A stretch of DNA of 64,000 nucleotides from Sphagnum compactum (GCA_965153455.1 OZ234503.1:6106157-6170156), one strand, 5' to 3'. Numbered from the stretch's first letter, positions 21,901 through 37,085 are shown. Notes: generated from the letters alone by a model not told the origin. Numbers and translations: made by a program.

Positions 21901-24900
21901 GCAACCAAGGGTGGATGTGAAACCATAATCCATGGCATCAAGTGCACCTTGAACCTTCACCCTAGCTAAGTTGTTTTCTAGCTAAACATGGCAAATGCTT
22001 TTAATTCAATGTCAAGAGGGGTCATATTTTAAGAACTTCATGTAGAAGGTGGGGACATCATACAACTTATCCCCTTTGTTCATGCATTTTATACATTATA
22101 ATTTCCCTTGTCTTATAGTCATAATAACCATGATGGCGATGTCATAGTCGTCCCATCTACCATGGGAACTCATCAAGGTGATTCTTTGGGAGGGGCATTA
22201 TTTGCCTTAACTCACTTTATGGCACTACATTCTATAGCTAGCCATTTCCCTTCTTATTTATTTTGATCCATTATAAATGACATTCACATCATTGCCCCCC
22301 CCCCCCTCCATTATGTTGTCTACATATGAGCACTTTTAGATTGAACGTTGTGTAATAGGTCTTTCTATTTGACCTCAAAAATACATAGCATGGTCCCTTT
22401 TGGCCTGTTACATGATTTCAACACCCCATCCCAATTTAACCATTAGAAGGAATTAAAGTTTTGGGGGTTCCATTAAACACTTCATCATTCATATCATCCT
22501 TCATCAAAGATACCATGCTAAAAGATGTTCAACATGTTGATCTTCTCTTTAAATTAGATAATGTTCAAGTAACCTTTGGAATTATAATTCATAATTTCAC
22601 GCATAGGAGATCATTTGCATATTTGTGTTATCAACTCCTCCACAAATAGATCCATTTAATTTAAAAATTTGAAATTACATATTTACCTAAAAGAACAACT
22701 ACTAATATTTTAATCAAAGGATGTTGAATGGTGTAAGAATAAGATAGGATTGTATTAATGTACAACTGTGTGATTAAAGAGATGGAAAACTGATGCTAGA
22801 CATGACTGTTAAAATCTCATTAGAATTTGAAATAGCAAACAACAATTCTAGAATTGCAAGTTTCAATTAATTGCTTGTGACAATTAGAAAGGGTAGTCCA
22901 CAAGGAGGGCTTCAAAAATTTCAAATGAGCTTGTAAATGAGTTGACATAGAATGGTATAAGTCAAAGGCATCATACTCATCTCCATCAAACCAGCACACA
23001 AGATAGTAAATATCCCCAAAATTCATTCACTAACAAGGCTAATGGATAAACTGTAGGAAGTTCTAAGTTGTACAATTTGTGTGAGTATGTCCATAGGGGG
23101 AAATACCACTTAAGGCACACACATGCACACAAGTTTAGAGATTTTTTTCTCTTTGGTTTACAATTCTTCAAAAGAGACAAAAGTTTTTGGATCAAACAAT
23201 AACGTAAATCTTTTGCATATAAAATCAGACCCATCAAAATGATAGAGTAATCATGCTAAAAACATGCATACATACCTACATCCTTTACAAAGTTAAATAT
23301 AACTCTGTTGAACAAAAGAGAAAGAGCACAACAAGCTGGCTATTCCAACATGCAATGGAACCTTTCAGCATATGGCCAAAGAATGAAATGTGAAAAGGTT
23401 TTGGAACCCATCATTAATTACCATTAGTATTTGGAAATTGGATTGAATCTTGGATTTGGTACCACATGCACAAACTCCCCATTCAAGCATTCCTTTGAAA
23501 ACAAAAATGGACACAAGAAGCTCGGATTTGTCAATATCTCATTTCTCACACCTTTAGTTTTTTTACCTCAAGGATGATCAGATGTTCTAAAACAAAATTG
23601 TCGAAACATCGATTTCTCATCCAACCTAATTTGCTTTAACAAGTACATAGTTGCAAATATTGATCTATCCAGCAAAAATCAAATGATCAGCCTAGAAAAA
23701 AAGAGGGAATTATGACTTGGACAAACCCCATTTCTGCAACAAACTCATAGGAATTGATCTAGAGACAATGAAGTCGGAAGCTAAGTTTGTCTCACTAGCC
23801 ACTGGTCTGAAATAGTTGGTAAGAAAGTAATGTGGATCGCTTGTTGGCTTCCTTGTTACATGGGGGTTGGCACCAACATCCTCGGAGTTTGTGAACATAC
23901 ATGGGTTTTTTCCAAATAATCACATAGCAAGGTTGTTGCTAAAGCATCGAATGGAAACTTCTTCAATTTTTTTGAATCAATGTAAATTTAATGTGTAATG
24001 CTATGCATTTCAATGTAATGGACACCATGAACAACTTTGGTGTAGCTCATAAAGTTTAAACAATTTCTAGGTGATCAAAATTGTTGTCTTAATGCAAGCA
24101 CTCAATCCAAGGGGGTTATGTAGCATTTCTTCTATGTACTAATGTTTGTTTACCTCTAACTTGGCTTGCATAATGAGCTTTGAAGAGCCAATGGAGAACT
24201 TGCATTTGAGTGCCAATGCTAAGACATGAAAAAACTCTAGTATAGGGCACAAGGTTGCCCAATCCACCATAGATATGTCCCCCTTCAAATCCATCCCATC
24301 ACACCCTGCCTCCTTGTACCTGCGAAGGCCTAGCTAGCCTAAGTGGATATAGAAAGAAATTGACTATCCTGCTTTTAGATATAAAAATGCTGAAAAGGGA
24401 GTCACCTTGCCCACAAAAGAAAGAAAGAAAAAAAGTTGGCTACAGGTTTTGCAACAACTTTTTAAATACATATTGAGCTTCCCAAAGATAGGATTCAAGA
24501 CCTTGATATGTACAAAAGGGAAAGTTCAAATGTTTTGCATATACAACAATTCATTTTGACATGGTGAGTTGTTTGCTCTATTTTTTGTTGACTATGTTGT
24601 AAAAAACAATTGTCAATCTAAACACACAACATGTTTGATTCAGATGAAGACATTCAATGACCAAATTACAAGGAAATTATCTTTGGAGCTACCGGTTACC
24701 ATGATGCTGTGAAATTGTGTGAAACCACATCTTCATAGTATTTTGAAACTGCCATCCAATAATCCATTGTAGCTAGAAACAAAAACAACACCCAAGGCTT
24801 TTCATTATTGTGGTGAGAGTGATGATCACATAAATGACTTTCTAGATGGGGAAGATAATGTATATGGTAACAATACATAGTAACAGTAGCTTCTTCAAGC

Positions 24901-27900
24901 CCAAGGAAAACCTATTAATTTGTTAATGTCTGGTTTCAAATCCAGAACAGTGTACTGTGAGGTCAGTGCATCACCATCATTTCTTGAAATTTTTTTCCTT
25001 CATTTTTGCACACATGGGAAAAACTAGATTTTATACACACATTTTTTTGATGGTGTGATTTTAGGGTTAAGAATTAGGTGAAACTGGTAGAGATGCTAGG
25101 CAAAGGGATATGGTTTCTAAAATATTCAAAATTTAACCTAATCCGCCATCACCCCCTCCCTATTCATCAAGAACAACAAACCTTTTTAGTGCCCAACAAT
25201 AAACCTTCTTCTTTTCATCCCAAACAAAGCAAAGTAGTAGCGACAAAGGTTAGCGACAAGTAAACCGCCTAAACCGTCAAATGGAATCTGACTTGAACAA
25301 CACATTACAACTGAAATGTGAAAAAAAATTACATGTCGAAATGTCCAAGGTGACCATATGAAAAAAAACCTCATATACTAGTTCTTCGAAATTTTCGTCA
25401 TTGGAATTTTTTGGCAAAAAGAAAATGTTATCATTATTTTTTCAAAAGTCTTTCGATGGAAGTTTGTTATTGTTAATAATATAGGATCAAATGTTAGTTT
25501 AAGGAGGTCAGTTCCATTTTGTTCCCAATAGCATGCAACATTGCAAAATTATATAACGTGCAATTTATTGAGAAATATATTTAATTTGTAAATAAAAATT
25601 TAAATAAGGTATTTATAATCCATTATGATAATATATTATAATATACTTAAAATATGTCAATATTTCATAACAAACTAAAAAATACCCTTTTATTTCAAAT
25701 GATTTCTAAAATGTACAAAGAATGACCTCCTTGAATTTGTTGGAGTTGAAATTATTCAAATTCACATATTATTCATTACAAAGACAATTGATTTTAACCA
25801 ATATTTTTTCAAGAGGAAATTAGTTTTCACATCTTGCTTAAATTTGACCCTTTGGGTGGATACATAAAACAATTGTCCTTTAAGATTAGATGTAGTAAAT
25901 ATATATACAAATGCTTATAAATAGTGTAGATTTTGAAGTTGCATTAACTCTTCAAAAACAATATGTTGCGATTGTACATGCAACATTAGAAGCACGTTCA
26001 AGGACAATGAAATCATTGTTTGTTTTAAAATTTGAAACCTACTACCATGCCCTTTAGACAAGTGGGATTGGCAAGTTGGGGTTGTGTAGAATTGGAAATT
26101 TTATGTGCACATTATGGGGTGGAACACCAAATAGATGGTAAAGTTTACCATCCACTTATAAACATTTCAACAATGAAATGTGAATTTCTTGCTTTCAAGT
26201 TGTAAACAACAATTGATTGGATGGATCAACTTTCAAAAATCTTTGGGCTATGGTAATTTGGAATTCATCACTTCAACACAAATATGATAACCTATTGGTA
26301 CTTGTTAAAATTGCTTGAGTTCAATGTGTGAGCATTGCAACATGTGAAAAAGCTTTTATAATTCAAAATTGAATCAAATCAAAATTACAAAAGAATTTGA
26401 AAATAACAAGTTTAGAAATTGCATTCCACATTGGATTAAAAGGACCAACAAAAGGGTTTGAACCAATTTTGATGAAAATTATATCTTAGTAAAGAAACTC
26501 CACCAAATCAGGGATTTATTTTTTGACCCTAAAAAGATATTTGATTAGGCAAACCAATATGGAAAGGCCCATTAATGATTCTAAATACTTCATTGATCCT
26601 TATTTGATTTTGGCATGTGCCATTATGAAAATATGGAACCTTTCTTATTCATGCTGAATTGGTCATGGCATCTTAGAAGGGTTTAATTCATGCTAAAGAT
26701 GCTTAGAATTACATTTATCTAGTTTGTATTTAATCTAGTTTTCAATTTACCATTATGTTAATTAATTGTTGTAGTTTTGATTTATGTATGTTTGCAAAGG
26801 AAATAACAAACTACAACAATGCACATACTTTAAAAGGTTGGAACAATATTAACATTTTAAGATATTTTATTTTTAAAGTTAAGAATTTAAACATGTTAGG
26901 TTCGAAGACTTCAGAGCCAACTCATGGTCTCTTACACATACACAAATTGTAACCCACTTTTGAATAAGTTTGTCTAGAATGCATTGGATCAATTCAAATT
27001 GAATGGATTTTGAAGTAATTATATTTTATTTCATGCATGGGAAATTGATGGACCAAAAATATAGATATTCAAAAAATTATTGCTCCAAATTATTTCTAAT
27101 AGGTGAAAATTGACACATGTGGATCTCTAACCGATGACTTTCAAAGTTGCTAGTTCATAGAAAACTTCTTCTCGAACACTAAACCAATTTCTTGGTTATG
27201 AAATTTATTACTTAAGGCCCAAATACCAAGTATGGGTAGAGCTACTTTTTAGGATATTGTGTTGATAATCATTAAAAAAAATCATAATATCTTTACCATT
27301 ATAACAAAAATTCAAATCAATTGTTCACAATGTTGACATTATTATTGATTGCATGCCTTAAATTTGGGTGGTGCAATGTGTCTAAATAGTGCAACATTAC
27401 AGGGCATTTATTTTTCCTTAACTATAGGAATTTCAACAAATTTTTTTGGTGAAGTGAAACATATATATGTATATATAAAGAAGATGCTACAATGAAAAGG
27501 TCCTATGGTAGTCTTAAAAACTAGGTGAAATGATTCATCCTACTTTGATTTTAATTGTCATATGTACATGATTCACTTCCATCCTTTGATGTTGTCTTGT
27601 TTTTTCAACCACCTCATAAGCAAATAAGTTTCCATGGGTATGGTTTTTCATTAGTTGAATGTAATGATAATTGTGAATATTGTCATTGTGACATGCTTTC
27701 AAATTTAAGAGTGATTTATTTCTTTTTCATATATGAGGTGTACAAATTATAATAACCAATTTGGGAGAGATTTGTGTGCAAGGAAAATAAATGATTACAT
27801 CTCCTTTTTTCTCCTAGAATATTTGTATACATTTCTCTTGCCTACTACCTCCATGAATTCAAGGGAATTTTTTTTCTATTTGGTCGTTTGATTTTCAATT

Positions 27901-30571
27901 TAGTGGAAATGACTTGAAAATATGAATGTGGGTGGGAAAAGAAGGATGAAAGAGCAATGTAACAAAGTGAGAACTTGAAAAGGTTCTTTTGCGTGCCCAA
28001 AATATGTGTAAGAAACCTTTTTTATTAGAAAAAGGTGCCCTACTCTTTCTTCTCCTTTACTCAACTTTTTCCTTTTTTGTTGAATCATTGAACATTTAGG
28101 TAACACATTTATTGAGTTACAATTTTTTAATCTTTCTTTTGCCATTTTCCTAAGAAAACAAATCCTATCTTTGTGACTTCCAAAGAGATTTTTGTTGTTA
28201 GGCAAAAGTATGAAAACAATCTAGTCTAACTTGCACAACATTTTTTTATAAAAATTGTGATAATATACTAGCATTTATAACTCGGGTATTTGAAAACCTT
28301 CGATAAATTTCTTAGTTCTTTTCATAATTTCTATGTTTCATTTGTTTCATTATCAAAGAAACAATATTTTCATTTGGACTTCCTATGTCAAAATCATTGT
28401 ATTTATTGATTAACACGATGGAATTTGTGTCTATCCAAAAATTTGTAGATTTCATTTGTTGATGTTAGTTTGCATAATGGGTTTATGCAAGGTTAAGAGT
28501 GTTTGTTGTTTATTATTGGACTCAAGTTATTGCATTACAAATCACAACGATGCATAATTTGGAGGACAAGGACATGTTTGTTTTCTACAACTATATAACG
28601 AAAATCTCATTTTCAAGTTCAATAACTTTATAGATAATAAATTTGTAGTTGTGCATTGGCCATAATCTTTCTATCATTGATTTTCATTTGCATTTTGATT
28701 GAACATTGTCTATGTAGTTTGCACCCATTCTATTTCTCTATCAATCATGATCTAAAAGCTCTTTTTCATGTCTTTAGGGTTAGTACAATTATGTGTTTGA
28801 GTTCTAGAATTTCCCTTTGTATATCCTAAAAGAGTGAACCTTTGTATGCATGAGATTTTCCAACTAATTTATAGTGCAACTCTTCATGAAGCAATTTACC
28901 AAAGTGTTAAAGTCACGTTACAAGAGTGTGCTATGGATGTAGTCAAATGTATTTACACTTGGGTTGAACATATTGACTTACTTGGACACCAACATCATAA
29001 AAAACCAATCTTCCACTTTACAATCAAATTAATTAATGCAATCTTAAATCAAAGACATCCATGAATATATCCTCACAAAATCAAGCATTGGAACATTTTT
29101 TGAGTTCCAACATTTTTCATTTGAAACTTAAAATTGTAATTTACAATTGATTTTTGCAACACATGACAATTCAAGAGATCTTATTTCACGATGCATCTAC
29201 AGTTCTAACAACCCCTTTCAACTATGGTGTGAGACAAATCAACCCAATAAATATAGGTTGTTGCAAAATGGAGGTAGATATAGGTCTAAAATATGATGCA
29301 AGTATCTATTACTACAAATCATTCAAAATGTGACCTTGGGTACACCATATAACACCTCAATCAAGTTGTGTTAACTAATAGAACTTTTATGTGCCCAAAG
29401 ACAATCCCTACTACACTTGTGGACTTAAACTAGGTACCATCCATTGCTATCATTGCCTTGAAGGGCAAGACAACTTAATGATGAGAGTGGTCACCAATGC
29501 AAGGTCTACAAAATCTGTGTATGGATTGGTGATTCTTGCACTACCAAGTATTCAACTCTTTATGCACTTTTACAAGTACAGATCTTGCTTCCCATTTTAG
29601 TGAATAGACTTCCATCTTGGTGATTTATATTCACTAGCAATAATCTAACTAAGGTTGTTTCATTAAAAAATGGTTAATATTTTCTAAAGTAAATACACTT
29701 GCTTTCCAAGTCATTTGTGCTAACAATTTGTGATCAAGGATTGAATTTGCTTCAAATTGGTCCCTGGAATTTTGAACCCTGAACCCACATCTAAAATGAG
29801 CATAAGATATACTTGGCTAATACATATGGTATGTGGAGATTAAAACCATGCCATAGTGTCCCCAATTGACCATGTGGATGCATAGGCCAACAAGATGGAC
29901 ATTGCACTGGCACCCCGTAACATGTTGCTGAATGAATAGACACATTAAAACCAATGCCAATCTTGAATGACAATTGGGGTTCAATCTATAACCTATCTCA
30001 AATACCTTCAAACTGTTATGAGAGAGATCTAGAGGATATAACTATAACCTTCAACCTCCTTTTGGGAGCAGGTATCCGTCCAACTATCCTCATCACAAAT
30101 TTCATCCCAACTTGAGTCATTTTTGTAATCATAAACTTACGATAGTCTCTATGGATCTGGATTAAATATGCACACTCTTTTGAGTGAGTAATGGCAATCA
30201 AAATTAGGTTCTGTGATACTTTGCCCAACAAAAAATTACAATAGACTGTATATATAAAAAAGGACCCCAAAAAAGATCTCTTTAATCCCAGATCACAACA
30301 ATACCACACATCTCATTGTGCAGATCAAATACTCTGTTACAATGGAACAACTCAACCACCAATGTTATACAGACAGGAGAAGACAACACAATGGATCCAG
30401 ATTCTTCAGATAATTTCCTTCAATGGAGTATCCTAGAATCCTTCCTCCATTTAATCAGAAATAATTAGACCATCTAAAACTTATCCCTCAATGTTTTCAT
30501 CTAAAGAAATGGCACGAGCATTTGCACCAACACCACCACATTCTGGGGTAGATTATCCAATTTTTCACTAC
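18930..30571. other. AT-rich gene desert with eroded repeats
   Basis: About 11.6 kb without a supportable gene. Open frames are short, AT-driven and lack domains. Recognisable items are few: a C10-type homopolymer near 22,300, a weak Ty1/copia RNase H-like patch at 23,745-23,870 (see rejected items), and frames such as 19,446-19,700 that are low complexity. The region is most simply degraded transposon sequence. The gene ending at 30,572 would have its 3' UTR in the last few hundred bases. Confidence 0.5.
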
Positions 30572-33500
30572 TTAGCAAGGGAAGTGGTTTGTTCTAAAGT
30601 TCAGGTTTAGCCATTTCCTTTTGTTAGGTTTATTAGGTGTGGAATCACCCACTGGGAATTCTTGTTCTTCATTTTGGTCTGAAATCTCAGCCTCTTTTGT
30701 CAAAAAATTAGCACCCGCACCCTTCAGTTTGTCATTGCTGCTTGTTTTCATCAAGAGTCCTGGCATTGATGTGAATGACTCATGAATTTTGTTGCGCAAC
30801 TTAAGCAGCTCATCCACCTGCATCAAAATTTTACAGTATCTCATCAACAACTGTTATAAAGATGGAAGAGGATGACCACTCTTATGATAAATTCCAAATG
30901 TAAGTACTGCTGCTCAGGTAATGAATGGGCTTTGTATTCCTTTTCTGAATGTGGATACTATCAATTGAGTTTCTCATCTCTGATTCACAATTTCCATTTG
31001 GATAAAACAAACAAATGACAATCAACAGAAAGAGAACATGATTACATACAAGACTTTTTTGAATCAAGGTACACTAAGATAAGGTTTGGGCACAAAAGTA
31101 GACTCACTGTATGTTTCTCCAGAGAGTATTTGTTTGTGACAGCTGTAAACCTAGTTAATGCCTGCAGATCCAAAATGCAAGGAGCTCAGGAAGAAAGTCA
31201 TACCACCTCATATCTATGAGATTGCAGAGAAATCTGCATAATAACACTTGGAAGGTAACCATCGTGTCAGTTCCAGAAAAGCCAATACTAACACAACAAC
31301 TATGAGTGTGGTCATCACCTTATGAGTGCCACTCATAAAGTACCAGACCATCACTTCACCATGAATAGCAGAGACTAGCTGCCCTGCCTCCCTACTACCT
31401 TTGTGAGCTCCAGACCATGGGTGTAGATAAGTCTACATTGCCCAAGATTTTGGCCAAACAATCATACAAAGAAACAATCATACAAAGACAATCATCATGA
31501 GTTTGTGTTGCTTTTCCAGAAGCACTGTGAAGACTCAGTCACAATGTTGGGTAGCACTTGCACTCAAGAAACATGGATAATAAAGAAATACAATAGTGTC
31601 TTCATTTAAGCTGCAAGAAGCTTGTGCTAATACTGCCTTCAGCACAAATGATGCAAAAGTGAAGAGGAGAAGATAAGCAATGGAAAAATGGAAACAAAGG
31701 AATTACCTCTCGGTACTCAACCTCAAACTGGCGAAGCTCACCACGCTTTGCTAGCAATTGGGCCTCAACTTCTTTAAGCTTTACAACATTTTCCACAAAG
31801 GAGTCCATGCATATTGCCTCTATTGTGTATCTGGCACTCTTGAAAAAATTATCCCCTAGATACATTGAAGAGGAAAACTTTAGTGTAAGAGAAGCAGTTG
31901 ACTTTAGCTGCCAATTACAGCACAATTAGCAGAGCTTTATGTCACATAGCTTCTGTAAACTTACTTTCTTTCTCATTGGATAGTCTGACAAGTGCAAGAT
32001 GCTTGTTAGCTAGCAAAGACACTTGATTCAGTTTAACACAAGAAAAAGTGGCCACCACTCACCATAGACAGCAAATATATGTGTGCCTGCCTTCAACTCT
32101 GATACCTCACAAGGTTGTAGGCCTTCCAATCGCTTAAAAAAAGCTGCATCTGGATCCTTTGCAAATGCCAACTGCACCAAATTCAACCCATCATTACACA
32201 AATTGCCTTGCTAAAGAGTGTCACAACAAGACAAGATATGACCAATGCTGTGCCTTCATGGCCATCAGCAAACTAATTACAACCTCCCTTCCCCAACTTT
32301 GGTTCTGATAAGATCTTAGGTGGAATAACTCACTTAGCTTAACATGGTACTGCAGAAACAAAAATCTGAGAATGTTGATGATATCCAATGGTTAGGAATG
32401 TGACTTAACTGCATTAACAGTCGGGTCTAGCCTGCAGACTTGAAAGTGCAGGAAATACATTGCAGCAGATGTGATCCTTCCAGCTTTTACACTGTCCTCC
32501 TGCATAGCCAAATATTTCTCATTTCAATCTTAATGTCCAGTAATTCCCCTACTGTAGGATTCCCAATCTCAAAATCCAGTGATCTTAAGAGTGTGAACTG
32601 GATGGTACCAGCAAATGAAGGTACACACGTGACACTCAGGAAATCTTTCAAACTCTGCATATCTGACAAAACTTGATCAATTTGATATGTAGAGTGGACA
32701 CATTTTGCTCAGGAAAGGCAACTATGCAAGGAAGTCCTCTGGAATAGGTCAGATATGAGAATGTCCAAGAAAGATAGATACCTGTTGTGCCAATCCTAGA
32801 CCACCATTCTCTTCTTGCTCAAAATAAAGAAGCTTTTGTATATGCATCAAGACACCAGACCACATTGTTAGATTTGTTTGACCCGGCAAACCACATCAAA
32901 GAAGCCAGAAAGCTGCAGAAAGTTTCAAAATATCTTCATACATGTTGGAACTTCTTCATACTTGTGACATTAGTCAACCTGAATAGAATTCAGAGATTGC
33001 CAAATAATGAAATTTGAGAGCTTCCAGATCCATCAGTATTTCAGCAAATAGGAAAAAGAGGACTCCAAAACAAAAAAACACAGAAACAATGTAGGAGCTG
33101 CATGGACAATAGGCAAGTCTGCATGTTCCATGACCTTTGACTGCAAGATCTATAGTAGTGATCTTATCATAACACCCCCAGTGACTCCATCAGCTCCAAG
33201 CACTGGGTGGAGGTCAATGTCAGACACTAGCCAACATACTGAGTTTCTCTGACAAGACTGGCAGTAACAGCAAGACTCAGCAACAATGCTGGCTAGCTAA
33301 ACAAAACATAAATGAGATGCAGGTAGAAAAGAAATAAGAAAAAACAGGGAAACATAAATATAACAAAAAAATTCAAAAAGAACCAAGCCAGTAATGAGGG
33401 AGAAGATAAATAACATAGAAAATGTCAAGAGAATGATCTTTCAAGAACAAAGCAGACTTTGAAAAGCTCCCAGAAGCTCTTGGGTTATGATGCCCTTGTA

Positions 33501-36374
33501 AGAATCATTTTGGATTTTGGAAACTTCAATCAGAAATCTTTCTTGTGAAGCAAACCTCTGATTCAATTTAATAGAAACTTTTAAGAGTAACCAGAAGCTC
33601 CCCATAATTTTGAAAAGTGAAAACACTGCCATACTCAGTGTCATGGACAACACGGGAACAACCAGGAGCCTAACAGCAGTTGCAAACAACAAGCTGCAAA
33701 CTTGGAGTGCATGATTTTGTTGTGTACTTTAAATTTGCTTTGAGCAGCTGAGGACACATGGACAACAACACCAGCTTCTGCTTGAGCTTCTGAGATAGTG
33801 ATACCAAAGAAATGTGCCCCCTGCTTCTCCACCTGCCATTATGCATATCACACATAGGCTGGATCACCAAAGTCTCTCATCTCTACCAAAAAACCATGTC
33901 ATGGAAGGCCACTTGAATTATCTTTCCTAAATCATTCTTTTTATTCTCTTAGTCCCATAATTGAGGGAACCCTTCATCTCTATATCCTCCTTCAAGAACC
34001 TTCAAGTGTCATATCATCATCTCCACAATGTACTACCCAAGTAATAGAAACCTGGGAACATATGTGCATATAGGCTCCAGATATTTTTACTTTGTCTTGT
34101 CTAACTACTATATCAGCTTTCCAGTGCCCAAGTCTCCTATAATTTTGCTGGGTCCCATCCACAGACGAGAATTCAGAATCAACAAAAAAAGCTAGTAAGA
34201 CCTGCATATGTGCACCTGTGGCAGAAATAGGTTACCATTCAGGTCAATGGTCATGTCCCTTGATCTTCCCATGCAAAATGAATTGGAAGCATTGATATTG
34301 ACATCAGTTCAACAACCACTCAAAACTCAGAAGAGGTGGAACCCCAAACAAACATCCTAAAAATAGCTCCTGCTATGAACATCCCAGTCAGGAAGAGTCC
34401 TACCTTTTCAGTCATTGGCCGGCTCAAAGGAAGTGGTCTAATAGTCACAGTTCCACTAAGTGCATCTTTCAACACACCAGCTGATATAGTTGTCTTTATT
34501 GGTACCCCCAACTTACTGAAATCAACCACAGAACAATTGCGTCGATCAGAAACTGTGGGTTCCACTTTTTCCAATTACCATTCTCCACATTTGCATAGTA
34601 AAGGGGCTGTGATTTGTACTTCTTATCATGTTAGATGAGCAGTTATTGCAGACAGGCTTCGCACAATTTCTCAAGAAGTTGAATTCTTCTTTACTCCATT
34701 AGATTGGATGAACTTGATCTAGGCAGCCTAACAGCAAATTTCAATCAGTCCCAACTTCTTAGTGAAGACAAAACTGTTGTTATGGCTAATTTCCAAAGCA
34801 CCTTTGTAACACACCTGAAGAGTGCAGCAAATACAGTGTTTATGGTTCCCAAATTAGAAAGGTCAAGCTCCATATCCACGCCTTCAAGATCCACTGCCTG
34901 CAAGACCATGGCCCTCACAAATTTGATGAACAGTGAGATGTTGAAAATTCTCTAACCAACCATATGATCAACATTCTGATAGGCCATATTGACATGATAA
35001 CTATCAGAATCATACTATCTCCTTATCTCACAGAGGGTAGTTCAGACTGTAAACTCCAACACTTTCTAAAAGCTAGGAGTGCAAGCCCCAGTTACCCCCA
35101 GAGAAAAGGTAGGATTATTAATCATTTTTCAACCAGGTCATTTGCTGGCTTGATTCCTTCAAATGTTTTTTCCTGTTCCTGTACTTGGTTAAGTATGTTA
35201 CCCTCTGACAACAATTTTGTGCTTGATAGATATAGCAAGTTCTGGGATATTGACATTGTAAAAAGTGGTCGAAGTCATATGGTCAATCTAAACAGAGCAG
35301 AAACTTCCATGGTGCAAGGCAAGTCATGACACATTCAAACTATGACTGTACAGCACAGAATGAAAATGCTCCAAAATTTGGACTCGCCATTTGATGGACC
35401 CATTGGCAGTAGGTGCATGCTAGACACATTCATGTGGCTGTAGTGTCCAAGTTCAGAAAATTGACAGTAGGAAAAAAACAACCTCAAATCCAGCAGCATC
35501 ATATCGCTCCCGCTTCTCAGGGTCGCAAAGAATGCTATATGAATATGCAACCTCCTTGAATTTTTCTGCAGCATCAGGTCTAGCTGTATTTTTGTCTGGG
35601 TGATACCTGCCACCATGCAGCCACCCACCTATAAAGACCCCGCAAAAAAAATCCCAGTAACCACATACTTGATTTGTCCAGTCAAAACCTGAGGGTCTAC
35701 AATACTACCGGTTAACAGTGTGTATAAATTTGCAAGTGTTAAGCAAATCACAAAGGATAATGTCCTAAGCTTCTCAAGAACAAAGGTTCTGCAGAACTGC
35801 AAAAGAGCATAACTAAGCAAATAACACAAAATGAGTAATGCACACCTTCAACTATTCTTCCGACTCTTTTCTGTTCAGTTCTATACTGCACTCTAGACGC
35901 AAGCAAGACGAGAATTAACAGGTATGGCATCATAGTATTGTCATCTGCAGCGGCTCCCTAAAGGAAATAAGTTTCTACAATGTTCTGATCAGTAATGATC
36001 TATGATATATACTAAAGAGATTAGGTCCGGATGAACCTGTGAAGCTCCCAGCCTCATTTCTGATTCACTCTTGGGGCACACGTCGTGGCCAAATTACGGG
36101 TGCATTTTGTTACGACAGGAATAATCCTCTACATCGTAAATCTGAAACAAACCTGGGTGAGCCCCTGAGCCCTTGCATAAAAAAAAGGCGAAAGGAGGAG
36201 GAGGAGGAGGAGGAGGAGGAGGAGGAGAAAGGAGGTGGTGAGAAAGAAAAGAGATAGGCATTATTACTTCAAAGCGAGCTTCCGATAAGCATTCTTGATT
36301 TGCTGCTCTGTAGCATCTCGAGGGACTTCAAGAACTTCATACGGATCTCGACGCCCAGTCCGCTGTGCAGCCAT
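30572..36374 (-). CDS. ARG1: ARG1/ARL-type J-domain protein (11 exons, 409 aa)
   Basis: Exons: 36374-36268, 35606-35483, 34897-34815, 34515-34404, 33832-33728, 32832-32782, 32499-32410, 32171-32063, 31855-31707, 31161-31108, 30817-30572; all phases join. The J domain is at about 10-73 ([17 protein letters not shown] at 38-40, YDAAGFE). The family-specific middle follows: [80 protein letters not shown]. Residues about 275-345 are coiled coil ([16 protein letters not shown], then [15 protein letters not shown]). Arabidopsis ARG1 and its paralogues ARL1/ARL2 are peripheral endomembrane J-proteins needed for root and hypocotyl gravitropism, about the same length. J-domain function with an Hsp70 partner is implied by the intact HPD; a gravitropic role here is inference. 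The last about 60 residues are less conserved. The symbol denotes the family, not orthology to one paralogue. Confidence 0.95.
36193..36230. repeat. (GGA)n microsatellite in ARG1-like intron 1
   Basis: An uninterrupted run of about ten GAG/GGA triplets lies 40-75 bp inside the first intron of the J-domain gene, close to the 5' splice site at 36,268. Confidence 0.9.
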
Positions 36375-36600
36375 CGCCTCCTCCTGCTCCCCTGCCTCCG
36401 CCATTTCGCTCTTTTCCCTTTCCACGCCCACCTTTTCAAGTTAGCAAAGAGAGATCAAAAGTCGACTCCACGTCTTCTTACAATGCAACTCCATTTGCGA
36501 TAGTAAGCTCCAACAACAAGAGCAGCAGCAGCGTACACCAGAGAGACAGACAGAAGAAGAAACCCCGAATCTTGCGAAAATGAGGTATCTCTGTGCGATC
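36375..36600 (-). promoter_or_regulatory. Probable 5' UTR/promoter of the ARG1-like gene
   Basis: Position immediately upstream of the ATG and a pyrimidine-rich plus-strand composition (ctcctcctgctcccctgcc) fit a purine-rich leader on the minus strand. No core promoter element was assigned. Confidence 0.3.
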
Positions 36601-36780
36601 GTACATACCGTCGTTGCTATGGCGTGTCTGTTCTGTCTGTTGCATTTGGTTCGAGAATTGTGCCTGCAATTGTTACAAATGGTAAATAGTCTTCGGTCTG
36701 CAAAAATCTTCGTCCCGGCGAAAAACTTCTGTGCCCGACTGATGTGCTTCGAAAATTCAAAAAATATAGAAAATCTGAGC

Positions 36781-37085
36781 AGTTCCAGTGTTTTCTTTTA
36801 CTGGCGAATTTTCGCCAAATTTCGACCTAAAAAATATGATTTCGACCTTTTTTCATAGAAAAAAAAAACACAAATTCGCTACATTTTAATAGAATTTTCT
36901 TTCCTATCGCCAGATTTTTTACGATAAGTTCCAAGCAGTGTTTCTTTCACTGGCGATTTTCCGCCAAATTTCGACCTGAAAAATAGGATTTCCACCGGAT
37001 TTTTCATGGAAAAAAAATGACCCACATTCGCCAGATTTTGAAGAATTAGTTTATCAATCGCCAGATTTTTATGATAAGTTCCAGT
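36781..37085. repeat. Tandem duplication, two units of about 147 bp
   Basis: Unit 1 starts at 36,781 (gttccagtgttttctttta ctggcg...), unit 2 at about 36,927 (gttccaagcagtgtttctttc), and a truncated third start is at about 37,077 (gttccagtagcc). Both units share ttcgccaaatttcgacct, an A-run, and a closing tatcgccagattttt-type block (atcgccagattttt, then tgataagttcca). Copies differ by scattered substitutions and indels. Confidence 0.8.

Noticed and set aside
23745-23870. Plus-strand EAKFVSLATGLK-like text resembling the Ty1/copia RNase H end
   Set aside because: Only about a dozen residues fit, stops follow immediately, and no integrase, RT or LTR could be found nearby. It is too weak for a feature.
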